A DNA stretch of 64,000 nt. Origin: Pogostemon cablin. Lineage: Eukaryota > Streptophyta > Magnoliopsida > Lamiales > Lamiaceae. The stretch covers positions 3,574,355 to 3,638,354 of the forward strand of contig CM042970.1 of assembly GCA_023678885.1 (NCBI GenBank), written 5' to 3'. The position numbers were made by a program, and so were the translations under genes. The stretch's first letter is position 1. Each line of letters starts with the position of its first letter. Below the pieces are notes generated by a model that saw only the letters and a list, made by a program, of their open reading frames with translations, searched no databases and was not told where the DNA came from. Shown in pieces: positions 49,564-59,054 of the stretch.

Positions 49564-49879
49564 ATAAATAAGAAAGGCTCAAGCTATTTCACCAGAGCGG
49601 TGTCTCCGACGAGAACACCGAACCACCTCTACGAGCCACCAGCCCGTTACTTAACGGGGGCGGATCCCTCGTAGTCATGTTCACGTAGCAAACACGAATG
49701 GGGCAGCCTCCACTCCAAGTTTCAACCTACAACAAAGTGAGAAACATTTGGGGTTAGTGAAGGAGCAATCTGAAAATTTTCAAAAAAAGAACGATCCAAA
49801 AATAACAAAACAAATCTGAAATTTATCTAAACAAGATAAAATGAGGAGGAGAGACACTTCCCTTCCACAAATGTAGAGG

Positions 49880-50579
49880 CCAATCTGACCGAAAACGTCG
49901 GCGGTCAGCTCCGGCGGTCGGCGGCGGCGGTCGGCGGCAGGAGGACAGGTGGTCAGCAGTCAGACGCGTTCAGCAAAGGCAGCCGGAAGTGGCGGCTCCC
50001 GGCGTCAGATCCAGCAGCGACGACTCCCGGTGTCAGATCCAGCAGCAGCAAGGCGATGGCGGTTCCCAGCGTCAGATCCAGCAGCGGCGACTGGAAGTGG
50101 CGGCGGCGCGCTGCAGAACCAGCGGTGGCGTTCGGAGTCGCAATTCCGGCCGGGGGGTGCTGAGCCCGGACGGATCTGGGCAGCGGCGAAGGATCTGGAC
50201 AGCGGCGGTCTCGAACTGGAAAGCGGCAAAACCGATCTGGACAGCGGCGAAACAGGCAGAGGCGGCTGGCGGCACCGATCTGACGAGCGGAGGCGCAATC
50301 TGACCAGGCTGAGCAGATCCGCAACGATCGCGTTCAGATCGTGGCTCAGCAGTGGTGGCACGGTCAGATCCGGGAGGATCGGGGCAGATCGGCGGCAGCG
50401 CCGCTTCGCGATCTCGGCGGACAGCTTGGCGGCGTACGGCGGTTCCGATCTGACGTGTGGCGAGCGGCGTCACGTCCCTTCATGTCGCGATTCCGGCGGA
50501 GGAGCCCTAGCGACAACGGCGATCTCCCACCGGCGGCTGACGGTCAGCAGCTTCGGGAGACGGACGGACAACGAAACCC
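49880..50579. repeat. GC-rich, repeat-built island inside the copia leader
   Basis: About 700 bp are strongly GC-rich in an otherwise AT-rich window. The motif GTCAGATCCAGCAGC recurs at about 50004, 50031 and 50070, and GATCTGGACAGCGGCG-like variants continue to about 50250. Open frames exist in several phases on both strands, as expected from GC-rich repeats, and none has a recognisable domain. It lies between the primer-binding site and gag. Confidence 0.7.
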
Positions 50580-50592
50580 GCTCTGATACCAC

Positions 50593-50959
50593 TGTTAGGC
50601 GGATGAGGTCGTCATCGTCGTCCGTGTTCGTCGTCTTCGCCTGAGAAGGTGGTCGAGAGATGAACTACACAGTGCTCAGATTCCCGTTGAACTCACACAA
50701 GAGTTCAAATCCACGTTCTACCCGTTAGGGTCACAAATGGGTGATTAAATGAGATTGGGTGTAAGGCTATGGGCCACTTTCTAATAAATTAGAATGGACC
50801 CAATACTTAAGGATTGAAGACCAACATTTGGGCCAAAGGCCCAAAGGGCCCAACAATATGGATTCATGTGAAGCTCATTTGTTGCAGCTACTTAACAGTA
50901 GTGTTAGTATAATGAAAATCATTGCATTTGTGAAATGCCTTTAATAAGGTTGCCCAACA
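50593..50959 (-). repeat. 5' LTR of the truncated copia element
   Basis: On the plus strand it runs from TGTTAGGCGG to GGTTGCCCAACA, so it begins TG and ends CA with short inverted ends. An inner GGGCCCAACA at 50845-50854 is an alternative outer edge and would make the LTR 262 bp. With only one LTR, the choice cannot be settled. Confidence 0.65.
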
Positions 50960-51486
50960 TTAAAACTCCCCCTTTTGATACATTTAGTATGCTCTCTTAT
51001 TTGCACCTGAAATTTGATACTTATATAAGAACAAGAGCCATACTCTTATACACATGTACGATTGCATATATTTTATATTTCCTTGAATGACTTAATTTTG
51101 GTCATTGCTAGTTTCTCCTGTGTTAAACTCTAATATTTGCAAGCATGATTTCGAGTTCAGAGTTGTAAAGATTATACTATGAGAGGTTTCCAAACAGGTA
51201 AAATACAACAGATTTAGATAGGTTGTTCAATTAAGTTGAACCATCCCTTTGATAAGACAAGTTAAACCTGGTGTGCCATATGGTGAATATAGTGAAACAG
51301 AGCTTTCATAATGGCTATGGTGAATTATTGTGCTCCTTGAAAGATCCATGTGTTAATCAATGCTTCTGACAGCCATAATATTTGGTTTGAATGAGAAATT
51401 GAAGCTACATGTACCTGTATCTATGTTATGTTTGTTCATAGACATTATAGAATGTATTCAGAATGCGCAGGTTCTATACGATAGGA
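50960..51486. other. Spacer, possibly intron of the ribonucleoprotein relic
   Basis: No coding block is recognisable. The texture (T-rich, moderate AT) is like an intron, so it may belong to the duplicated gene that left the relic at 51487-51882. Confidence 0.35.
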
Positions 51487-51882
51487 GCAGCGGATAGAGC
51501 AGAGGATTTGCATACCTGACAATGAGCAATGTCTTTGTTTGGAAATCTATCCTGGACCGTTACTTCATCGATTCTAACACAAGCATTTCAAGAATATGAC
51601 AATATTTGTACGATGGTGAGGCGGGAGCTTTTGGCTACGGATTTGTGCCATATGTGACAAGAGCCAAAATGGAAACTGAGCTTGAAGCTCTAATTGGAGA
51701 GGTATGTCTGCTTTTCATCCCATGAAACAAACTCCATGATCAATGCATTTTCTTATACAAGCTGACAAATACTCCTATGTTTGATGTGTGTGTGTGTGTG
51801 TTTTTATATGTTTCAGGAAATAGAAGGGCGTGCAATGCGAGTTAGCTTAGCTCAAGGTCGAAATAGAAGGATTCAAAACTAA
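51487..51882 (+). pseudogene. Chloroplast ribonucleoprotein (RRM, cp29/cp31/cp33 type) pseudogene
   Basis: Allowing two frameshifts, the plus strand reads VFV-GNLSWTVTSSILTQAFQEYD (RNP2 region), then YDGEAGAFGYGFVPYVTRAKMETELEAL (RNP1 region). A GT-AG intron follows (51702-51816), then EIEGRAMRVSLAQGR and TAA at 51880-51882. This is the second RNA-recognition motif and C-terminus of the plastid ribonucleoproteins that bind and stabilise chloroplast mRNAs. The frame is broken by an extra T after GTCTTTGTT (about 51540) and again near 51600, and stops lie just upstream. The retained intron shows a DNA-level duplicate, not a retrocopy. The first RRM and transit peptide are not found. Confidence 0.8.
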
Positions 51883-52160
51883 TTAACTAGCATTTTTGTA
51901 AAATGCATTGATAAAAATTTGCTTATATATGTTACGATGATATGAATACAAACAAGCAAATTAGAAACATAATTTGATGTTCCTTAGATTATAAATATGT
52001 GTGTGCTTGTTTGTTTGTTATAATTAACATATGTATTCAGTTTCTTAATATGAACATTCTAATTTCTGAGCAAGTCTTGTGGAAATTGGGGAATCGTTTC
52101 CTTCTTCATCACCAACTAATTAAAAGAATGGTGGACACCAATAACCGGAAGTTATAAACT
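51883..52160. other. Convergent gap between the relic and the minus-strand gene
   Basis: AT-rich, with no coding sequence. It probably holds 3' UTR of the gene at 52161-53572. Confidence 0.4.
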
Positions 52161-53572
52161 TTATTCCAAATATGTTTTCAATGATATGAGGATATCCCAT
52201 ACACTAACTACATCACCAGTGTGAATCAATATTGGAAAAAAATAATAATTCAACACAATGATCACAATCAAAGAAACAAAAGCATGTATATTTATCAAGT
52301 GTGACACTTGACTAAATGCATTTGCCATCTCCCCTTTCTGCATTGTATTTTTGTAGCAATCTTCTTTGCAACTTGGAAGATTACAACCTTGACTTACTTC
52401 CTCACTGCATATTTCAAACTTTTCACCATTATTTCCCCTTGCTCCATTCGTTAAGGCTGCAATTGCAAAACAATCTTTATTTCTGAATTTATTCTATGTA
52501 ATATAACTAATCATGCACATGATATAGATGAGTTAAAATTATTGAAACAAAGAGTTAAGTTGTTGCAATAAGAATTGATGTGTATGTCTCGGAAGTTTTT
52601 ACAATCTCATATGATACATTAAACCTTAGAAGTAATTTGGGACACACACACTAAGAAGAAACCACATTACTTCAACTTGAGTATTCAAATATCAAGAGTA
52701 CTAACCTTCAACTTCCATTTCTTCAGATGATGCATTATCATGCGATGAAACCAAATCAAGAAAGAAGTCTGCCAAAGATCAACCATCATATTCACATTTC
52801 ATAATAGGCATTCTTGACAATAAAAGCATATAATGTGGGATTTCCTTTAAAGAAACCTTCCACCAAAATGGATACAACATAGTTTCTGAAATGATACACA
52901 CCTAATCCAGAAGAAATCTCATATACTGCAGCACATGAGGAAGCAAACTTAATCACTTGTATGATGAGGGTAGTAAATAAATGGGTACAATATCATAAAA
53001 TAATGGTTTGAATCATTCAATGAAAAACCACTTCCAACTCATAAATGAATTTGTAGCAGAAAGTAACTAATGTTTGTATCCCCTTTACTAGACTGACCAA
53101 ACTGATCATCCAGATACATGTGGGAATATGTGAGCTATAAACTAGTGATCAACAAATTTAGATAACCAAGGAATGTTCTAGAACACTATTTTTTTAGATC
53201 CACTTGATGGTAAAGATTTCTTCTATCGAATAAGAACAACATAAGTATAATATATGAAAAGGGAAACTAAACAAGAAGAGACGTATACTAAAATGATGCT
53301 AGTTTATCCAAACCAACAAGCACTTATTTAGGCATTCAAAAAAATCAACCCAGTTACCCAGGCCAAAAACACAATACAAATTGAATTATTATCCTAAACA
53401 GACACAGGTAACAAAAGGGAAAATCAATGCATAATGGGAGGGTATCACTCCTCAAAATTTATATCAGCCTCCCCAATTTGACTGAAATTAGAAGAATGCA
53501 GAAAAAAAAATTTACTGCACAAAAAATACAAATACCGTTGAAGTACTTGGAAAGATGACTTCCAACAAACAT
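52161..53572 (-). CDS. Unrecognised small protein with a hydrophobic C-terminal segment
   Basis: Four exons chain on the minus strand through GT-AG sites: 53572-53536, 52955-52902, 52768-52706 and 52456-52161, giving 149 residues. All three introns interrupt a codon after its first base, and the frame stays open throughout, which is unlikely by chance. The protein starts MFVGSHLSKYFN, continues IKFASSCAAVYEISSG, then an acidic stretch (SSEEMEVE), a cysteine cluster (CNLPSCKEDCY), and a strongly hydrophobic HAFVSLIVIIVLNYYFFPIL near residue 120 that could be a membrane anchor. I do not recognise the family. Upstream, 54070-53900 looks like its untranslated leader (GAAACTAGGGTTTC on the minus strand). 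It could be a real gene, or a decayed fragment of a larger one. Confidence 0.5.
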
Positions 53573-54290
53573 ATTGCATAAAAACCCCCAAACAAAATGA
53601 AATCTAAATTAAATATGGAAATTAAAATCGAAAGATGCAGTGAAAGGTGTGTAAATCAAACAAATTACACAAACATGCATAATCTTAGAATACATGAAAA
53701 TGTTCAATTGACAGGTTGCAATTTCACTTAGGGGAACTGTGTTTATGGGGATCTGAGTGAAGAAATACAAGAAATTGATGATGGGATGATATGAGCATGG
53801 AATCAACTTACAAATATCTGCAAATGTAAAGAATCATCAATGAAGTATGGAGAGGGTGGGGATGGCGACACCAACGCAAAATACAACACAGGAATTTATG
53901 AAGATTCGAAAATACATATCTTCACGAATGGTGGAAGCCGGAGTGAAGAACATACCTTCACGAACGATGGAAGCTGGAGTGAAGAACATCCCTTCGCGAA
54001 CAGTGGAAGCCGGAGTGAAGAAACCCTAGTTTCTTCTCTTCCCACCGCAGCTGAGATCGAGAGTTGTTGTTTTTTCAATTTTGTAATTGAGGGGTAAAAG
54101 GATAATTTCGCCCACTAAACCCGATGGTTGAAAGTTATCCCCATCCTTTGAGGGTTGGGTTTGCCTCTACCTAGTCATAACTCAGTTCGAGGGTTATCCC
54201 TCTTTAATAACCTTCAAAGTAAGCAGTTGTTAACTAGAATCGGAGGATAATCCTCATTAATCCTCAAAGTAAACGGTCTTTTATGAGTTA
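53573..54290 (-). other. Probable 5' leader and promoter region of the small minus-strand gene
   Basis: The minus strand carries an AACTAGGGTTTC-type string near 54025, common in plant 5' leaders, then the 36-bp repeats. No better coding exon is visible. The putative promoter lies between 54060 and the TE edge at 54291. Confidence 0.4.
53920..54027. repeat. 36-bp unit tandem repeat, three copies
   Basis: CTTCACGAA(T/C)G(G/A)TGGAAGC(C/T)GGAG... repeats at 53920, 53956 and 53992. The unit is a multiple of three and open in more than one frame, but no domain is recognisable. Confidence 0.9.
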
Positions 54291-54967
54291 GAGCATCCAC
54301 GTCCGTATTACCGGTTTAAACTCTCTCTCTCCTCTCCAAGTCACTTTTCCCATCTTCCAATAAAACTCACTTCCCTTTTATATTCATACATCAGTTTAAA
54401 CTGATTAAAAATATATTATTTACTACTTTTAACCTAAATAATTATATTAAATTCAATATTACTTTTTTCTTTTGTTAAATAAAATAAATGAACTCATTTC
54501 ATTGTATTGAACTGATAGGGTGGCAGGAGTACTTTTGAGTTTAAACTCATTAGGCCTTTCCCAATGAAAAAACCAAAAAATAAGTTTTTTGGGCGCTATG
54601 TTAGCGTTGCGTCAGCGCCACCTCAAAAGTAAAAAATCTCTACTTTCAAAACAAAACTCTTCCCCAATAATAAAACCAAAAAGTAGATTTTTTTGTAGGA
54701 CCCACCTCAATTTCATTTTATTCTCATTTAATTTATCAACTATATATATATCTAATTTACAAATAAATTATAAATAATTATGTATTCTAATTATTTAAAT
54801 TTTATAAAATTAAAAAAAGAAAAAATATTATTTATTTTTTTGAATTACATAGTAAAACATAAAAACACAAATAAAAAGACACATTAAAATATAAAAGTAA
54901 AACTTCCAAAAGCAACAAAGTAAAATTCACTCCGACCAATTTAATGTATAGATAATTATTCCCCGGA

Positions 54968-56227
54968 TTAGTTCCAAACATGCTCAATTAAATCTTGTCG
55001 AAGCTGGAGATGTTTTTGCTTATCTCGTAGTTGAACATCTCTCCTGACGTAGTCATTAAATGATCCAGTTGATCCTTGACTTACTTGTGGAGGCGGAATG
55101 ACCACATTTGGATCGTCGAACCAATCTATCGCTGCATTTCCTTCATTTTCGATTATCATGTTGTGCAATATAATGCAAGTTAACATTATATCCTTCAAGT
55201 TATTCTTGTACCAGAAACGAGTTGGACCGCTAACCATTGCCCAACGAGCTTGAAGCACTCCAAAGGCTCGTTCGACATCCTTCCTAGCAGCCTCTTGCAG
55301 TCGTTTGAAATGCTGCCTCTTTGGATCTTGAGGACATGGAAAGCTTTTCACAAAAGCAGCCCATTCTGGATAAATTCCATCAGTAAGATAATATCTTTGA
55401 TTATATTGCTTACCATTGATTGTGAAATTAACAGATGGAGCGCGTCCTTGCAGAGTATCCGTAAATAAAGGAGATTGGTTGAGCACATTTATGTCATTGT
55501 TGGATCCTGCTACTCCAAAGTAGGCATGCTATATTCATAAATCTGCAGAGGCAACCGCTTCGAGCATGATTGTTGGAACGCCATGGTCACCACGAGTGAA
55601 TTGGCCTTTCCAAGCTGTCGGACAGTTCCTCCATTCCCAATGCATGCAATCAAGGCTCCCCAGCATTCCAGGAAATCCGTGTCTTTCTCCGTGCATTTGT
55701 AACAACTTTTGACAATCAAGGGCATTAGGCTTTCTCAAGTAGTATCCGCCAAAGATTTCAATCACACACCGACAAAAATTAAAGAGACATTCTACAGCAG
55801 TTGTTTCAGCAATATGTAGATACTCATCCCAATGGCCTGCAGGTCCATCATATGCCAATTGGCGAATGGCTATCGTGCACTTTTGTAGTGGAGAGAACCC
55901 TTTTTTTCCAGCTGCATCAACCCTCCACCGAAAATACTCATCGTGGGACTCCAGTGCATCAACTATGCGCAAGAACAACTCTCTTGACATACGAAAGTGA
56001 CGACGAAACATCTCGCTTTCGTATATCGGATCTTCAGAGAAATAGTCGCAATAGAGTCTTGCGTGACCCGCTTCACGATTTCGATCCACGTACGTTCTTT
56101 GCTTTCTGGCACCACCAGCAGAAGACCCAGCACCGCCGCGAACCGACATTATTTCTTCCTCTATCGTGTTATCAAACATGTACTCAAGACAACTATCATT
56201 TTCAGAAGAAGAAGAAGAAGCAGACAT
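54968..56227 (-). pseudogene. Harbinger (HARBI1-like, DDE_Tnp_4) transposase with two Trp-to-stop changes
   Basis: The start MSASSSSSENDSCLEYM leads to a helix-turn-helix region (FSEDPIYESEMFRRHFRMSRELFLRIVDAL). A DDE nuclease follows: Asp in LGSLDCMHWEW, Asp in GVAGSNNDINVLNQSPLF and Glu in RKDVERAFGVLQARW, so all catalytic residues remain. The reading frame is continuous from 56227 to 54968 except for TGA (55537-55535) and TAG (55531-55529). Both replace Trp in the DLWIWHAYFG-type block shared by the family, and each differs from TGG by one G-to-A change. The protein cuts and rejoins DNA at TIRs with a TWA target in active relatives. The C-terminus is HVWN, then stop. Confidence 0.92.
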
Positions 56228-56802
56228 GTTTGAGAGAATGAAAGAAATAAAATGATAAAGAGTTTCTATGAATGTATTGGTCTCTGGTAGGAGTTCCAAC
56301 AATCCAATTACATCCTTTAAATAGAGTAAATTTTTTCAACGGCTAGTTTTATAATGGCTATTTTATAACGGCTAGTTTCACAACGGATAATTTCACAATG
56401 GCTAGTTTTCAAAACAAAAAGAAATATAGGACAGAAAGTAGATGTCATGCGACACCATTAAATTTTCATTAAAACACACCGGTGTGTTTTAGTGTTTTAA
56501 TGTCATGTTTTAAAAAGATGAGATGGGCGAAAAGTAGATGAGATGGACACCATTATATTTCCACTAAAACACATCTGTGGGTTTTCAAAGCCTAGCAATA
56601 ATACTCTTTTTCCATTTTATTTTTTAGTTGAAGTGGAACTTAAGCTTATACATTAAAAAGATAATTTTTACTAAAACACACCGATGTGTTTTCATTAAAT
56701 AAACTGTGGATTCACAACGGATAATTTCACAACGGCTAGTTTTCAAAACGAAAAGAAATACATTGATGAGTTTTCATACGAAACGAAATACATTAACTAA
56801 TA

Positions 56803-58062
56803 TTACAATGCTGAAAAATACAACGACTGATTCTTCAAATTTACAACCCCCCATTCTTTCTTGATTAGATCCACAGCGTGGAGATGGATACGTAGTTGAT
56901 CCTCTGTCATCTTCAAGGTATCTCTCATGAGTAACTCATAATCTTTATGTCTGGCAATCTTAGTAATTCCTTCGTTCTTTGTCCTGAGCTGCTCTTCCAA
57001 ATTCTTAAGTCTTTTCTCAAGAGCTCTGTCGTTTTCTCCTGCTAATGCAGTTACTTTTCCTTTACCCTTCCCGGCTCGCCTTGCTGCATTCCTCCCCATT
57101 GGACGAGGGGGCTCCCCACTGTCTTCATTTGCATCATTCGATTCAGTGTTTGAAGATACCATATACTCTCCTGTCGTCGAGACTTTAGTCTTCTTTGAAC
57201 CACGACCAGCACAATCTGGATCGGCAAACTTCGGGCTATTTTTCAATACTTTCCATGCTTTGATTTGTACAAAATTAACCCTATATTTCTCTTTAAATTG
57301 AACCTTAGCCTTGTCTTCAATATCTACATCACTAAACCCACTCCCACATGTCTTTTTCTCCTGATTGTAGCAAGAGTTGAAACACTTCACTTGTTTCTGT
57401 AGTGCGTAATAATGTGACTTCAATTTATCAGGAGACCTACTTATCATATCTCCTGAACGGTTAGCATTGTATGCCTCGGCGATTCGAATCCACATTTGCT
57501 CCGACTTCTGATCATTTTCGACAATGGGGTCCGTGCTTATATCAAGCCAACATCTCGCGAGAAGAGCATTTTCATCAAAAGAATAAATATTCCTTTTAGT
57601 AGCCGGAGCGTTTGGTGGATCTTCGGCTTCCTCAAAGTATGCAGCGAGATTTACCCGCTCCACTCCTATTGGAGAGAATTGAGACGAGAAAGACGAACGC
57701 TGAGAGTTCGGAGATGCAGAGTCTATGTCTCTGTCTGTATCCGATATATTTGTGTCAATTGACGAACGAAATCCGTATTGAAGATGAGGAGACATATAAG
57801 GATTTGGATACATGTAAAATGGTGCTCCATAGGAATTAAAAGAATTGTGTTGAGGGTGACTACCTTCTGGAAAATTTGAAAAATTAGCTGGAACATTTTG
57901 GAGTGGATGATTATTCGGGAAATTTGTCGGAAGATTAGTTGGAAAATTTGGATTTTGGGGATAGAAGTTGGCACGTGGGCAAAAATTCACATTTGGAGGC
58001 ATTGAATTTTCTTCGGAATTTGAAGAGTTGAACCCGAAAGGCATCCACGGATCTCTATCCAT
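56803..58062 (-). CDS. Harbinger ORF1: Myb/SANT-like (trihelix) DNA-binding protein
   Basis: 419 residues from ATG 58062. The first 140 are Asn/Pro/Phe-rich and probably disordered (MDRDPWMPFGFNSSNSEENS). Near residues 165-250 comes a Myb/SANT-like domain (FDENALLARCWLDISTDPIVENDQ, then MWIRIAEAYN and WKVLKNSPKF). A basic patch (GRNAARRAGKGKGK) and a coiled coil (LEKRLKNLEEQLRTKNEG) follow. Plant Harbinger ORF1 proteins bind the TIRs and help bring the transposase into the nucleus. The frame is fully open, unlike that of its partner. Similar plant proteins are often labelled glutathione S-transferase T3-like in databases, which is misleading here, since no GST domain is present. Upstream in-frame codons to 58422 are likely leader. 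Confidence 0.88.
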   Translation of the reverse strand: MDRDPWMPFGFNSSNSEENSMPPNVNFCPRANFYPQNPNFPTNLPTNFPNNHPLQNVPANFSNFPEGSHPQHNSFNSYGAPFYMYPNPYMSPHLQYGFRSSIDTNISDTDRDIDSASPNSQRSSFSSQFSPIGVERVNLAAYFEEAEDPPNAPATKRNIYSFDENALLARCWLDISTDPIVENDQKSEQMWIRIAEAYNANRSGDMISRSPDKLKSHYYALQKQVKCFNSCYNQEKKTCGSGFSDVDIEDKAKVQFKEKYRVNFVQIKAWKVLKNSPKFADPDCAGRGSKKTKVSTTGEYMVSSNTESNDANEDSGEPPRPMGRNAARRAGKGKGKVTALAGENDRALEKRLKNLEEQLRTKNEGITKIARHKDYELLMRDTLKMTEDQLRIHLHAVDLIKKEWGVVNLKNQSLYFSAL

Positions 58063-58855
58063 TTTTTTGTGTGTGAATGAGAAGATATATATATATATAT
58101 AAGATTGGTATTGAGAATAGAAGATAAGGTATGAAAAAATGGAGTGGAAGATATATTTATAATGGGAATTTAATATAAAAAAAAGTAAATAACGATTAGA
58201 ATGTAACGGATATATAATAACGTTAATACACTGTGATTGATCAATTGTCATATTGAATTTTGTCTTTAAATTGTAAAAAAAAATAATAATAAAGAAGGAA
58301 GTTGAATTTAAAACAGGCGTGCCAAACTCTCCAAAATTTTCTTTTATTACATGACTTAAAAAAAATTGAAACGGTTGGGAACAGGCACTGCACAGCGGGA
58401 CACCATCCTTTACTGCTCTCATGCGCGCGTGTTATACACGCGCCATAATGTTGGGCTGTGGCAACCACTCTCTTCTTCCCCACTCTCCTTCATTTTCTTA
58501 AAAGTGAACTCGCTACCTCTGTAAAAACCTCCTACTTCTCCCACCAATAAAAACCTTCCCCCAAGGTTTTTTAAATCTTTCACGTCAATAAAAACCTCCC
58601 CATTGGGGGAGGCCTTAATTCACAATGGTATAGGTAGAATGTTTTTGGGCTTAAACTCAAAATTTTAGCACCAATGCGGATGCTCTTATGAGGTTGAACT
58701 TTCTTGCTATTCATTCCTCAATCATGTGATAAGTAAAGTGTTTTATGTTTATGAGATGAAATTAAAAGTTGAGGGGTGTTTGGAAGCTTTTTTTTATAGA
58801 GGAGTTGGCTTTAATTTTTTCGTATTGCAAAAATAAATCCTAATTTTTACCCTTA

Positions 58856-59050
58856 ATACAAATTAATTCCTTATCTTGAAAATTGTAGGAAAAAATAAAG
58901 CCGCCAGCTATAAGTATTGTTGTAAAATGCATCCAATTTCTTAAAAATGAACTCCACTTTTATTCACAAATTAGGCGATTTTTCCAACAATATTTTAAAG
59001 AAATGTTCTTTTTGCAATTTCTCAAAGGTGGAAATTAATTTACAATAAGA
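58856..59050. mobile_element. Palindromic MITE, family with 35676-35878
   Basis: ACAAATTAATTCCTTATCTT at the left pairs with AGGTGGAAATTAATTTACAA at the right. The central TGTAAAATGCATCCAATTTC resembles the reverse complement of the centre of the other copy. The TSD is not clear. Confidence 0.55.
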
Positions 59051-59054
59051 TTAA

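Larger units (their letters stand above)
47146..50959 (-). mobile_element. Truncated Ty1/copia element with an unusually long GC-rich leader
   Basis: In minus orientation, an LTR (50959-50593) is followed one base later by TGGTATCAGAGC (50591-50580), the classic copia primer-binding site. A roughly 1.3-kb leader, gag, protease and integrase come next. Similarity stops at 47146. Reverse transcriptase, RNase H and the second LTR are absent, so the 3' half is lost. No TSD can be tested. Confidence 0.85.
54553..58614 (-). mobile_element. PIF/Harbinger DNA transposon, nearly complete
   Basis: The inverted ends GGCCTTTCCCAATG and CATTGGGGGAGGCC are flanked by TTA (54550-54552 and 58615-58617). Both genes typical of the superfamily are present on the minus strand in the usual arrangement: a Myb/SANT-like ORF1 (58062-56803) and a DDE transposase (56227-54968). 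Each spans 1260 bp. Only the transposase is damaged. Confidence 0.9.
54291..58685. mobile_element. Tourist-like MITE split by a PIF/Harbinger element
   Basis: The outer ends GAGCATCCACGTCCGTATTA and CCAATGCGGATGCTC are inverted and flanked by TTA (54288-54290 and 58686-58688). Removing the inner 4-kb element leaves roughly 330 bp, a normal MITE size. GTTTAAACTC on the left and TTAAACTCAAAATTT on the right show the same TIR continuing inward. Confidence 0.7.

Noticed and set aside
49949..50644. 231-codon plus-strand open frame as a gene
   Set aside because: It lies in the GC-rich repeat island, and open frames exist in several phases on both strands. There is no domain, and its composition follows the repeat units.
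53896..54078. 60-codon minus-strand open frame as first exon of the small gene
   Set aside because: It begins with TTG, is made of the 36-bp repeats and does not join in phase to the exon at 53572. It looks like untranslated leader.
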